Assembly (NCBI GenBank): GCA_944990035.1
Contig: CALYLX010000100.1
Location: forward strand, 248,001-312,000
DNA length: 64,000 nt
Direction of reading: 5' to 3'
Source: Clitopilus passeckerianus
Lineage: Eukaryota > Basidiomycota > Agaricomycetes > Agaricales > Entolomataceae
A program made the position numbers and the translations under genes. Numbering within the stretch: the stretch's first letter is position 1; each line of letters starts with the position of its first letter. This document shows positions 21,658 to 33,139 of the stretch, in pieces. The notes under the pieces were generated by a model, which worked only from the letters and a program-made list of their open reading frames with translations, searched no databases and had not been told where the DNA came from.

Positions 21658-23136
21658 ATGTTCGCCCTTATCCACGCTCTCTTCACCGTTTCTCTTGCCT
21701 CCTACGTCTCCGCTAGCGTGATCATGGAGCATACCAAGGTAGGGCTCAGTGGATACTCTAGCAACAACTGAATACCTGTTCAGTGCACTGCTGCAACGGC
21801 GTTCAGGATGTCAGCCGTTTGCCCCAAGTTCTTGATGATTCACTCACTGATAATTACGACGCATAGACCAACACCGTCTCTTCGAAGACGATCAAAGGTT
21901 TGCTCGGTGCTCAAGGTGAAAGCCTCACCAGTATGATCGGCTGTAAGTCTCATGGCATTACCAACTGTTATATCTCCAGCTAACAATGACTCCAGTCAAG
22001 TGCAATCCTATCCCTAGCGCCGTGCCTAGGGGTGGCGTCAACTAGTATGTTGACATGCCTCATTGGTTTCTAGGCATGTAAATCACAATTCTGTCATCTT
22101 CGAACTTCACCTTCGACCGCGCTCATCTTACGAATCCCGACTCACTCAACCACCGAGCTTTCTCCGATCTTATCATCAACTTCGCTCCCGCATTTCTCCC
22201 ATCAATTCACCTCATCCTACTCTACTTCGACTTCCAACAATTCGACCCTCAATCTTACACTACCTCTCAAACTTCTCAAACACGCGTTCCTTGTTCCCCT
22301 GGCCGACGTCCACGATTCCGCTGGATTTAGAACGTCAAAACGTCGTTATTCGCACTTCACATGATCGGCGAACTTCGACTTCCAACCTCGAGGGTCCTCA
22401 AGACCCTCATGGTTTGACGTCTCTGCGCTAGTAAAATTTCTTTCACTTATCTATTCGATTTATCGGACTATTTTATTCATCGGACATTTCTCACCGAACA
22501 AAATCTTTTACTTACCTTCTAATTCGAGTTTAGTTACCTTACACTTCACCCAATAATCGAACCATGTACATATCTTTATTCCGGTCGAACTACGTGGCAT
22601 TACCTTCGAGTAGGAATACAAGACCTTGTCAGTAGTTGACTGGAATTCATCTTTCGATCCCCCTCGTTCGTCTCGACTTTCCGGCTCAGAATTATTCTGT
22701 CTCTCTTCGTTCTTTTCTCTCTCTCTCTTCGCTCACCTTCGAACAGCTGCCCATTGCTGTTCTTAGCATCTTCGACAGCACATCCTGCGTTCGTCGAATT
22801 TGTACCTCTCACTTCGACCTACGACCGTCCCTTCGTCGTGGCCTTCGGAGTAGTTCACTGAAACCAATCGCATTCACAACTACGCGATTGAAGCTAGTCA
22901 TATAGCTCTTCTAGCGTACACATACTAGCAAGGACCGCACTTGTCAATGTGTATTAATACTATAGGATCGATGAAGTCCACAAGTGGTTACATCTGTCGA
23001 TAGCTCTCATCCCCCGTCTGCTGCAAGGGCGTTGCCTTCGTGAGTATTTTCTTCTTCTTTAGTTCTGTTTACTTACTCCTTTTTTTCAGAACGGCGTCAT
23101 TCCCGTTGGCTGCAACTCCCTAACATCAACGCTTGA
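21658..23136 (+). pseudogene. Class I hydrophobin pseudogene with solo LTR in intron 3
   Basis: A paralogue of the gene at 9472 with the same five-exon plan: 21658-21809, 21867-21942, 21996-22044, 23004-23039 and 23090-23136. Exons 2 and 3 keep the same lengths (76 and 49 nt). Exons 1, 4 and 5 appear to carry single-base deletions. The exon 1 deletion hits the first Cys codon and creates a stop (YSSNN, then TGA). The Cys codon at the exon 3/4 junction has become TA|C (Tyr). The exon 4 and exon 5 deletions shift frame again. Intron 3 is enlarged to 959 nt by an inserted LTR-like element. The signal peptide region is intact. Not expected to make a functional hydrophobin. Confidence 0.9.
22051..22946. 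mobile_element. Solo LTR (896 bp) in the hydrophobin pseudogene
   Basis: The insert begins TGACA and ends TGTCA (TG...CA termini with a 5-bp inverted repeat). It is flanked by the 4-bp direct repeat ATGT (22047-22050 and 22947-22950). Removing the insert plus one ATGT restores a 59-nt intron, matching the 55-nt intron 3 of the intact paralogue. No coding frame of note. It has a CT-rich middle and a short palindrome near the left end (ACATGCCT...AGGCATGT, 22053-22079). Best read as a solo LTR left by recombination of a Ty3- or Ty1-type retrotransposon; the family is unassigned. Confidence 0.78.
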
Positions 23137-23450
23137 GCATCTTCGTATCTCTGTCTAGTATATGGTCTTACGGCCTTAGACACAACTCTGACCCTTATCT
23201 TCATCGGATGCACCTACCACTCCTTCTCGTATCTCAGCTGGCTATTCTTCGCCAAATATACCCGTTCTTTTTTGTCGTAGCCCACCTTTGAATATAAGTT
23301 GCCCTTACCCCCGGTGTTGGGATAAATACATCGGGCTGAAAGTGTCTCCCTGATTGGCGAGCCGAGAAGATATAAGCTTATATGTATGTAGTGGAAGTAC
23401 CAGTGCATTTGTATATTGAGCAATTCAGAATAACGAGAAAAACAGATGTA
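23137..23450. other. 3' flank of unit 2, homologous to 10054-10484
   Basis: Non-coding. It shares the CGTAGC...TTTGAATATAAGTTGC...GTTGGGATAAAT pattern with the 3' flank of hydrophobin 1, confirming that hydrophobin and membrane gene were duplicated together. Confidence 0.6.
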
Positions 23451-26400
23451 CTAGTACGTGTCATAAATGTATCCCGGAGCGATTACTATTCGCCAGTCTT
23501 TAGCTCCCAGATTCCATCCCCAATCTCTTCTAACCGACACTTCTTCCAACGGCCTCCGGATATCACGAAGCCAATTGAGAACATCTGGTTCTAGGTCTTG
23601 AAGATATTTCTCTGGTACTGGCTCCTTTAGCCGTTCCGATACCTGCTCGAAAAAGTCAGCGACGGTGACAAATGGTTCATGTCGAACCCGGAGTGGGTAA
23701 GGTATATTCTTGTGCTGAACCGTGATATCGGTTGTGGGTAAGCTGCTTGCAGGGCGCGCAAGCGCATCTGTGTATCCTTTATCCGGAAAGCGACAAACTG
23801 GGTTAAGAAGGAAGGATTTGGAAAGATATTGTTGGACGGTCGGTGAGATGTCTGTGAGTGGAGGCAGGAAAAGATCTAAGGATTCTGCGCGATCTGGACG
23901 TTTTAAGATAGGTTTAACCCTCGTTGGAGGCGTTCCGGGAGGGGTAGTTGAAAAAACTGGCTGTAATTTGGACTGTTTTGGTGTCGCCGGTTCTGTGGAA
24001 CGGTTTTTGCTGGCATTCCGCATCGCTAAAGCCATTATCAGCATCTCTATATCCCGAGTCAAATGCAAGAAAGGTGAACAAACCACTACGGAGCCTCCAG
24101 ATGGTCTTTGGACCGTTATCGTCAACCCCTTGCCAGTGGACCCCAAGGGGAGGCGCAGATGGCAAGGGGCGGTTGGCGTTGGAAGGGTGTATGTCCAATG
24201 TACTTGTGCGTGAGCTTGAGTTGCTTGGAGGAAGAATTGAAATCTTTATCGGGTCTGCACTGGACGATGCTCTCCTTTCCTTTCCCTCCACGATACTGAA
24301 TTGCAGCGTCTGTTTCTTCTCCGTTTGTTTAGCTTTGCTGGGGGCTTGCAGCTTCAATCTCAGAACCCCTGTATCGTCGTATATATCGCATTTTTCTGCG
24401 TCTTCGGGTATATGATTGAAGCGAAGCGTCAGGTCGAAAGCGAAGGCAAGATCTGTCAGGTATATCACATATCGTTGGAGGTTAAAAGGCTCCGGTCCCG
24501 TCTCGTGGGATATTAGCGCTTCTAGCTGGCGTGGTCTCAGCTCTTCGTTCCACCGTCGTATGGCGGTCAGAAGGGCAGCCCAACCCCCGTCAAAGTCTCG
24601 CCAGAGTTGAAGTTCCTGTACAGAATCAAAATGTAAAAGCGGCGGTATGGAGAGGAGACTCACTGAGACAAGCTCTTTCCATTTCTCCTGACCACCCAGA
24701 CGACTGCAAAGTGCGTCGGGTGGTTCTCCGTGAAAGCGCTCTGGTCGCTCCAGCAAAAATTTCGTGACCATAGCAGGTCGGTAGAACACCGTCAGCGAGT
24801 TATCTTCCTCCGGCATGGGTTCAGGCGATTGCCCGAGGGCGGTGGCTGCCTCCTGGAGCTCGTCATCTGACGCATCCAAACCAGAATCTTGGCCTCTCGG
24901 AAAGCTGGTGGATGAAAAGATCTCTGGTACTGAGGCCGGTAAGGCATCGGGAGTCGTGCGACGGCGAGCGAGATGGACTTGACTGCTGTGGAGTTGTACC
25001 GGAAGGTCGTTGGACTCAGTGTTGACACTAGCTATCCAGGCGTGGTCCATTTGAGATCCATAGCGCTTTAGCGTGCTCAGAATCAAAGCCAGATATATAA
25101 CACCGGCGGCCAAGACGACGCTGATCAAGACTTTCGCTACCAATCGAAGACTATGCGATAGAACGGTCGCACTTTCTGGTGCGTCAACGAGCCACATGAA
25201 GGCGACAATCTCCGCGACGAAGAGTATGAGTGACCTGTCAAAGTATGAGCGATCTTCCGTTAGGAAAGGATGATAGGCTTACCATGACAACCATATCGCA
25301 GGAATCGACAAGAATATCCACACATTCCAGAATGGCGCTGTCTTCGCCGCCTCGCCTTCCTGAAAATGGCCTTAGCGGGAGTGTTATCCTAACGGAGAGA
25401 AGGACCCTACCTTAGCCCATTCAACAGCCTTGTGGACAGGTCGCATAATGGAGAATCGGATGATGTATGTACAACTATAGATGAGGCTCATCAAGCCGGA
25501 GACCAGGGCCGCGAAAGCGATATAGCGAACAATTTCATTGGCAAAAACAGGTTCTATTTGCATTGAAGAGATGATGGCGCTGCGTCATGGAGTCGTCCGT
25601 AAAGAGTAGTAAAGGATAACGAGCTGAATGTACCCACGTCAAGAGAAGGACTGAAACAAGATTCATGGTCTCCCACTCCTTCGTCACGGCATCGATAAAC
25701 CTATTCCACAGAGTTTTGAGGTTTTCGACCTCGGGGGGACATCGAGAGAAATCGTAGTAAACATGGGCGCTGCCAGGAGTATGGACCTCCGAGCCTTCTT
25801 GGTTTTGCTTAATGTCCTGCTGATTCCGCTTGATGTTCTCTTTGATGGCGTCTTTGAGCCTCTCCCCACTACACTGAACCTCCTTAAATATCTCGGTAAC
25901 GCGACTGTAGTAAAGCAAGGGAAGGAAGAGTAGAATGCCGGTGAATGCGTGAACGGAGGATTCTTCCCACAAGGTTGCGCTCCGTTCCCAAAACCCCAGC
26001 TTCCTTCTGCGTAAAAGGCTAGGAGGCTGAGCCTGAGACGAGGTAGGGATGTTGCTATTAGCGCCATTGGCAACGTAGGGAAGTTCGTCTATTATCGCCG
26101 GAAGCGACCGGTGGTAGGGATTTCCTGGCGTGTACCCATTTTTGATACTATACGGCCTCGACGTGGGGCTCATGTTGGGTACGTATCCGTATCCAGACTC
26201 TGGTCTAAGCGATCTTGTATCGGGTGCAGGCGAGTAGCGGAAAGAAGATACGTGGTCTGAATGGACTGTGAGTGTCGTTGGTAATGACAGCACGATGCTC
26301 AAAATTTACCCTCGAATCGCCCAGTCCCGCCACCCGTGTAAGAGAACGCATGCGATCGTCGACCCGTTGGTCGATTGGTATGGTTAAGGGAAACCAAGGT

Positions 26401-26613
26401 CTCGTTCTGGTCAATGGCCAAAGAAGATAGTCGACCTTCTGACAAGGCGGAAGAATAGACGGTAGACGCTCTACGAGACATTGCTTCGGCCTCCATGGCT
26501 GAACTAGCCTGGATATGGCGCTGATAAAGGGAGCCAGGATTGATTGAGGCTTGCTCTAGACTGGGTAAACTGGCCGCCCCATGAAGTCGTTGTTCGCCCT
26601 CTTGATCGTCCAT
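23451..26613 (-). CDS. Multi-pass membrane protein, copy 2 (altered C-terminus)
   Basis: Starts MDDQEGEQ at 26613; exon 1 ends 26310 in phase 1, as in copies 1 and 3. It keeps the N-terminal disordered part with YTPGNPYHRSLP, the helix AFTGILLFLPLLYY, the LKTLWNRFIDAVTKEWETMN motif, the exon 3 helices, LISVVLAAGVIYLALIL, and the cytosolic LRPRQLEALI...LTDLAFAFDL block. The last exon runs open to PLEEVSVRRDWG and then continues in a different frame to a stop at 23451. The family ending (WEL.x.RE-like) is still present downstream in another frame (DGIWELKTGE, then stop). About 35 residues covering the DWIWDD..HICGFIEH segment are missing, so this copy has a deletion plus frameshift at its C-terminus. 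It may still be expressed. Confidence 0.8.
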
Positions 26614-26734
26614 GAACTTGGAAGTGCCTTCGGTACTGTTGATAGGCAATGATGGCACAGACAGAGAAGCGCTTTAGACTGAGGTCCGAATGAACTGTGA
26701 AGCCAGACATTCTCCCAAATTACTTGTGTGGGTC

Positions 26735-27503
26735 CAGGACCTTATGCTCCGTCAGGCCATCATCAGAAGCAGGTTGGATTTGAATGGGTTCCTGTCAATT
26801 TGCTGATAGGATGTGTCTTTGGTGTCAACAAAGGCCCGGATGATCCAGAGAGCGATAACACGTTTCTACACAAAGCACATGAGCTTGACGCAGTGTGGGT
26901 CCACGTTGATGAGAAGGAGATGAGGAGGTATCCCCAACGAAGAGAAATGATCCCTTCACTGGCATAACAGAGTGTTTATGTCGGCTTCGGGAGCCTCCTC
27001 TTCGCCTTCCGTGCGAGCTTCGGCCTACTGTTACAGAGGCAAGACCATGACGAGAAAGGCGTTAAAGCTTAAAGCTTTTACAAGTAAAGGTTTGGTTTGT
27101 CAGAGTCCAAATGGCAGGTCCGAAAAAGCATCCCGTTCTCACAATCCGAACACTACAGACGATCTCATGCCCCTCCATGAAAGACTTGGATATATTTCCT
27201 TGCTTGTCCCTTGCCTGTCTATATCCTGTTCGTTCAAATGCCATGTCGTATCCTCTGCGAATGTTTTTTGTCCGTAACATCCTCGCCATTGGGCTAGATA
27301 TCATTGGGCCGAGAGTGATTTGGTCTGCCGATTCGACGACCCCAAATACTTAGTACTACTGCCAAGGCAAGGCTAGGCTATGGACGTACAGGATGATATT
27401 TCAAATTATCGCAGAGCCGCTTGAATGCTACGAGTAAAATAAAGTGTATAGATATATGTCGATTATCACACGTCGTAAAAGGATATCATAAGTCAATCGT
27501 CAG
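26735..27503. other. Region between copies 2 and 3; hydrophobin slot without a hydrophobin
   Basis: Positions 26735-26990 repeat the conserved upstream block of the membrane genes. From about 27017 there are short matches to the region upstream of the hydrophobin pseudogene (AGGCAAGACCATGACGAGAA). Around 27290-27340 there are weak matches to the hydrophobin 3' flank (ATATCATTGGGCCGAGAGTG). No hydrophobin exon can be found, so the gene seems to have been lost in unit 3. Confidence 0.5.
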
Positions 27504-30500
27504 CTACGTCTCTCGAAAGTCTAGCTCCCAAGTTCCATTCTGGTGCTCAATGAAGCCACATATATGGGAGGTATCGTCCCATATCCAGTCCACAGTCCGT
27601 ATGACGTCTGGTTGCGCATCAGTTTGTGCTCCCAAACTCCCAACCTGCACCCTTTGACCGGCTGCACTGTGAAGTCGGTTGATCACATCTAGCTCCGAAC
27701 CTCGAAGATAGTTCTTTGGTACCGGTTGCTGCAGCATCTTCGCTATTTGCTTGAACAAGTCGCCGACCGTGATAAGTGGTTCTTTTTGGACACAAAGCGT
27801 ATGCGGAATTCTCTTGTGCCAGATGGTCAGCGTTGTCGTCGGTGTTAGGGTTGCAGAACATGACAGTTCATCGATGGAATATACATCCTGAATGTCGAAA
27901 TTTGGAGAGTGAAGAAACCTCCCGGGGAGACGTCTTTGGAGAAGAGGTGACAGCCCTGGACCCCCAGCGGGCGGGGGAAAAGGTCCCGGGTTTGCGGCAG
28001 TTTCTGAGCTCTCTGATATTCGTTCAATCTTTGAGGAAGGGGTTGGAGGTATCGCCGGGATCGGTGGGGCTTCGGCATGTTTGTGCGTCTTCAATTCCGT
28101 TGAACGATTGCTGGCGCTCCGCATCGCTATGGTTCGATTAGCATTTCGACATTACATATGTGAAAGGGTAGACTGACCGCTTCGGGGCCTCCGGAGTACC
28201 TTGGGAGCTTTATCTTCCACATCGCGAGGGGGCGGAGCCTGTTGTTCATGGGGAGTCTCCCGGATACTCTGCTGTGGGGTGGCGTGGGTATCATTTATTG
28301 CACCAGGAGAGTCGAGTGTGCTTGAACGTGAGCCGGCATTGCTCGGAGGAAGAATCAAAATATCCATCGTGTCTCCATTAGACGACGATTTGCTATTCTT
28401 CTTCTCCGCGGTGCTGAATTGTAGCCTGCGTTTCGGGTCTAGTTGTTTGGTCTTCCCAGGAGCTTCCAGCCTTAGCTTCAAGGCCCCGGTATCGTCGAAT
28501 ATATCACATCTTTCGGCATCTTCTGCTACATGGTTGAAGCGAAGTGCAAGGTCGGATGCGAAAGCAAGGTCTGTCAAGTAAACCACGTAGTGTTGTAGGT
28601 ATGAAGGTGGGTGGCCGGTCTCGTGGCATAGTAACGCTTCCATCTGGCGTGGCCTCAGCTCCCTATTCCAACGTTGAATGACAGTCAGAAGGCTTTCCCA
28701 GACCAAATGCGTATGTTGCCATGCTTGGTTGACTTCCTACAATAAATCAATAAATCAAAGAGGTATGAGGAGAGTGCACGGGACCCACTTGAACGAACTC
28801 CTTCCATTTTTCCTGACCACCCAGTCTAGTGTACACTATATCGGGTGGCTCTTCCTGGTGGTATTCTGTACCTCCGAAAACAAATTTCGTCACGATTACA
28901 GGTCGATAAAACCCCGTCGGACGATTGCCTGCCTCGGCGGGTGAGAGGGGTTCAGGGGATTGCCTCAGCACCGCTGGTCCTAAGTCATTGGCAGCTGCAT
29001 CTTGGAAGGAATCTTTTTCTCCATGAAAGCCAGATTCTCGTCGCCTAGGGAAGTTGTCGAATAGAGGGAATCTTGGTTCTGAGAATTGGCGGGCTTCAAA
29101 GGTTGTATGCGTAGGAACCTCGGATTCGTTGTTGATACTAGCTATCCATGCATTATCCATTTGTGCCCCATAGCGTTTCAGGGTACTGAGGATTAGAGCC
29201 AGGTACACCACACCAGAGGCAAGGACGACACTAATCGCAACTCTTGCAGCCAATCGAAGGCCCGGAGACAGAGCCTTCGCGCTGTCAGGTGAATCAACTA
29301 GCCATATGAATGCGATTATCTCCGCAACGAAGAGAATGAGAGACCTAGAACATCACGGTTGAGTAAAGGAGTATCATCTTACGCCAATTGAGAGGCATAC
29401 CATGACAGCCATATGGCTGGTATCGACAAAAATATCCACACATTCCAGAAAGGCGCTGTTTTAGCCGCTTCGCCTTCCTAATTATGGGATTGGTAAGTTT
29501 GGTCCTCATTGGTAGGCAGAAAGACCTACTTTAGCCCACTCAACCGCTTTGTGGATGGGTCGCATGATTGAGAATCGAATGATGTACGTGCAGCTATAGA
29601 TTAGGCTCATCAAGCCACAGACTAGTGCTGCGAACGCGATGTAGCGAACAATTTCGTCTGCGAAGACAGGTTCGATCTGCATCGAGGAGATGATAGCACT
29701 ATGATACAAAGTCATATTCAGCGAGTGATAGAAAAGGATGCCCGGCGTATACTCACGTCAAGAGAAGAACAGCTACAATGTTCATGATCTCCCACTCCTT
29801 CGTCACGGCATCGATAAACCTATTCCACAGCGTTTTGAAGTTCTCTACCTCCGGGGGACATCGAGAAAGGTCATAGTAGGCATGAGCGCTACCTGGCGTA
29901 CGGCCTTCGCCTTCTTGGTTGTTCTTGATCTCCTCACTATTCTGCTTGATGTTCTCTTTGATGGCGTCTTTGAGCCTCTCCCCGCTACATTGAACCTCCT
30001 TAAATATCTCGGTGACACGGCTATAGTAAAGCAAGGGAAGGAAAAGCAAAAGGCCGTTGAATGCTTGAATGGAATATCCCTCCCAGAAAGCCGTGACACG
30101 TCGCCATAGCCCGCTCTTCTTTCTGCGCGAGCTGGGAGGTCGTGCCAGTGGTGGACCTGCAATGGAGCCTGTCGCGCTCTCGTTGACGCAAGGAAGTTCC
30201 TCGGTTAGGGTGGCTAGCGACTGGCTATATGGGTTGCCCGGCGTATAACCATTCTTGATACTATATGGCCTTTGGATTGGGCGTCCTTCGGGTAAAAACC
30301 CATATCCAGAGTCTATCCTGACTGATCTTTTGTCCGGTGCATACGAATACCGGGAAGGCGATACAGGATCTATGCAAATGAGCCGGAATGTAAGCATTTC
30401 CCAGTTCTTACAAATGGTCACAAACGTACCTTTAGGGTGACCATTTGCCCCGCCTTCATATGAGTACGCGTATGATCGTCTCCCGTTTGGTTGAGAAGGC

Positions 30501-30724
30501 TTCAGGGAGGCGTCGTCCTGGCCAATCGCCAATGAAGCCAGTTGGGGCTCTGAAAAGGCCGAAGAATAGATTGTAGAAGGCCGAGACGACGGTCCCTCGG
30601 TCGCCCAGGTCATGCCAGCTGGACTAACCTGCTGAGACCGGTAGTGAGCACCGATAAGGGCTTGTTGAGAACTCGAGGTAGTGGTTGAGATACGAAGCTG
30701 CTGTTTGTCCTCCTTGTTGTCCAT
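27504..30724 (-). CDS. Multi-pass membrane protein, copy 3 (intact), DUF6699-like C-terminus
   Basis: Seven exons: 30724-30430, 30369-29757, 29698-29530, 29477-29401, 29344-28789, 28736-28178 and 28126-27504. They total 2,892 nt (963 aa plus stop). The N-terminus is disordered and Ser-rich. A hydrophobic segment (AFNGLLLFLPLLYYSRV) is followed by the conserved VQCSGERLKDAIKENI and LKTLWNRFIDAVTKEW-like stretches. Helix pairs follow in exon 3 (IAFAALVCGLMSLIYSCTYI), exon 4 (FWNVWIFLSIPAIWLSW) and exon 5 (ISVVLASGVVYLALIL). Then come a long cytosolic region, ELRPRQMEALLC and YLTDLAFASDL motifs, a Pro-rich linker, and a C-terminal beta-rich domain resembling DUF6699 (SPLLQRRLPGRF, LTPTTTLTIWHKRIP, ITVGDLFKQIA, WELDF). 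Biochemical role unknown. Clear Agaricomycete-type family, tandemly expanded here. Confidence 0.88.
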
Positions 30725-31362
30725 AACCTAACTTCTGCCTTCAATGTTGATGAGAAGCAGGCCAAGATCGTACAGAAGACTGGCGCTTCGGGCTGAGGGC
30801 TGGGTGAGTGGGGAAGCATTCTGTGTGGACCTTGAGCTGGTGGCCCCATTCGGCGCATCACCGGAAGCGGGTGAGATTTGTATGGGTTCCTATCGGTTTG
30901 CCGACAGCATAAAGTCTTGCTGTCAACGAAGATCCAGGTGACCTCGCAGAGCGCTGATGAGTTTCCAGAAAGATCCCATATGTTTGACGCCGAGTGGGTC
31001 GTGGTTGATGAGAAAGTGTCAAGCGGGCGTCTAAAAGCGCCAGCAGAGGGGATATTGATTCCGTCATGAGCGCGGTTTAGATCAGCTTCAAAACTCTGTG
31101 TCCTTTCTGTCTGAACAATGGCACCGAAGTAATGTCAACGGATGGAAAAGATGTCGTACGGGCCTGAGCAGAAAGTCTTCGCACATTGAACTTAGAATAC
31201 CCTGATGACGGTGAATATCTGATATCTTGCTACTGTCCTGTAATTACTACATTAATATAATTCCACAATGGCGTATTCTAATATTTCCCTGAAGTATCAT
31301 CTAAGAGATCTTGATATGTATGGACTGGCTTCATGTTCAATATCGGAACAGAACCCCCTCCT
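30725..31362. other. Upstream region of membrane-protein copy 3
   Basis: Contains the third copy of the conserved upstream block (about 30830-31100; GGGTTCCTATCGGTTTGCC, CCATATGTTTGACGCCGAGTGGGT, ATCAGCTTCAAAACT). The rest, up to the Old Yellow Enzyme stop, holds nothing recognisable. Confidence 0.6.
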
Positions 31363-32695
31363 TTAGAGACGGTTCACCGGGTTCGAGAGTTCCCCTGAAG
31401 ATGGGTTCTGGTTTGCGAACGGATAGTCGGTATATCCCAGTGCGCCGTCCTGTCCTGGCAAGTAATATGTCTTTCGGTCACCGGCATTCAGGGGAATCTC
31501 ATTTTCAAGACGATAGGGCAAGTCAGGCTGCAAGGTAAAGTAAGCATCAATATGAGGCGCTCGCATTCATTTCGCGACTTACGTTGGAAATGAACAACCT
31601 TCCGAAAGCAATGAGGTCGCCTTTGGTCTCGGCAACTTGCATGCTAGAATCCCTCGTATAGCCACCAGCACTGATAAGTCTGGTTCGCTTCGGCCCATCG
31701 CCGCTGCCGTAGATCTCGCGGATGAAATCATTTGACCAATGGGATGGCACTGTGCCTTCCTCCCTCGTTGTGCTTCCATTGACGCGAGGTTCGACCAAGT
31801 GAACGTAGGCAAGGCTGGGGTAAAGCTTTCGCAGTTGAGCTGCAACGTAACCAAAAGTGGGTTTCGGGTCCTTCATTCCCATATCTACACATCTTTCGTC
31901 AGCCCTCTGAAATGAGTTACTTCAGGCGAAGGAAGAACTTGCCTTGGAATGTACCCCACGGACTGAAACGAATTCCAGTCTTGGTTTGACCGACACGCTT
32001 CGTAACAGCATCGACAATCTCCAATGCGAACCGTGCACGGTTTTCAACGCTTCCGCCGTACTCGTCCGTGCGCTTATTGCTCGTGTCTTGCAAGAACTGG
32101 TCGATGAGATATCCGTTGGCACCATGAATTTCGACACCGTCAAAGCCAGCTTTGAATACGGCATTCTCAGCAGCAGTCGCGTAGAGGTCGACATACTCCT
32201 TAATCTCGCTGATGGTGAGTGGTCGTGGGATGTCCTTGCAGTCGGTCAAAGGGACGTCGGAAGAGGAAACGTAGGGAAGGCTAGGATCTTCTGCTTCAAG
32301 TTCTTTAGAATCAGCTGCTCGACCCAATGCCCAGAGCTGCAGGTAAATGTAGGATCCACGAGCATGAACGGCATCAGTGACCTGTACCCAAATCAGCGAA
32401 TGTTAAGAACCATCGTTGGACAGGTGCTCACCTTCTTCCATGATTCGATCTGCTCGTCAGACCAAATTCCAGGTACGTGGGTGTATCCGCCTGCACGTGC
32501 CGCGATGAAGGTAGCTTCGGAGACAAGCAGTGTTCCGGGTGTACTAGCACGTTGCGCGTAGTATTCCGAGACCACAGGTTGGATTGGTACATGGCCATTG
32601 ACGGCGCGCAAGCGCGTCAAGGGAGCCAGCACTACACGATGCTGGAGTTGCAAGTCGCCGACTTGTATAGGTTGGAAGAGTTTTGACGAAGACAT
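31363..32695 (-). CDS. Old Yellow Enzyme family NADH:flavin oxidoreductase
   Basis: An FMN-dependent ene-reductase of the 12-oxophytodienoate reductase/OYE class, which reduces activated C=C bonds. Exons 32695-32432, 32381-31943, 31884-31583 and 31527-31363 give 1,170 nt, 389 aa, a normal length. The (beta/alpha)8 barrel starts LFQPIQVGDLQLQHRVVLAPLTR. The FMN/substrate site includes GFDGVEIHGANGYLIDQFL, with the H..N.Y active-site set, followed by NKRTDEYGGS. The C-terminal phosphate-binding part ends LIAFGRLFISNPDLPYRL. Intron 2 uses a GC donor (AAG|GCAAGT), needed to join GTFQ to DMGMKDPKP. Divergent from the N-acetyltransferase gene at 33140. Confidence 0.94.
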
Positions 32696-33139
32696 TCCGA
32701 GAGTTAGGGGGGAAGTTGTGGAGGTGTTGGAGGCGAATGAAAGCTGTGGGTTGATTCTGGAGAGTAGATTTCGATAGTCATCTCATTAAATATCCGCAGA
32801 ATTGTATAGCCAGGTAAATCTTCGGCTTGGTGAGTAACCAAGCGATGGACCAATGCTGAGTGAGCTCGCAACCTTGGATGATGGTGCAACGGTCCCGCAA
32901 TATGGTCCACCGTGGATTAGGTAATGGCTCGGAAGCGGTTGCCGGGAATCCCCGTTAGGCTTATCTGCATGAATTCGTCAGTTTATTGATGGACCTCGAT
33001 TAGATGTTCGTCAAGGCTTGGCTTCGAGTCTGACTGTAGTCGAGTCAGTTTGCAACGTCAGTACTCTGGGCCTTAGAAAGCCACAATGTCAATTCACTAT
33101 TTATAATATTACCTTGCTCAGCAGTTTTGGCCGACCACT
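32696..33139. promoter_or_regulatory. Shared divergent promoter of OYE and N-acetyltransferase genes
   Basis: 444 bp between two divergent ATGs, both for enzymes acting on xenobiotics or reactive compounds. No single transcription-factor site stands out. Co-regulation is an inference from the layout. Confidence 0.5.

Noticed and set aside
22053..22079. 8-bp palindrome ACATGCCT...AGGCATGT considered as a MITE end
   Set aside because: It lies just inside the left end of the LTR; the TG...CA ends and ATGT duplication explain the insert better.
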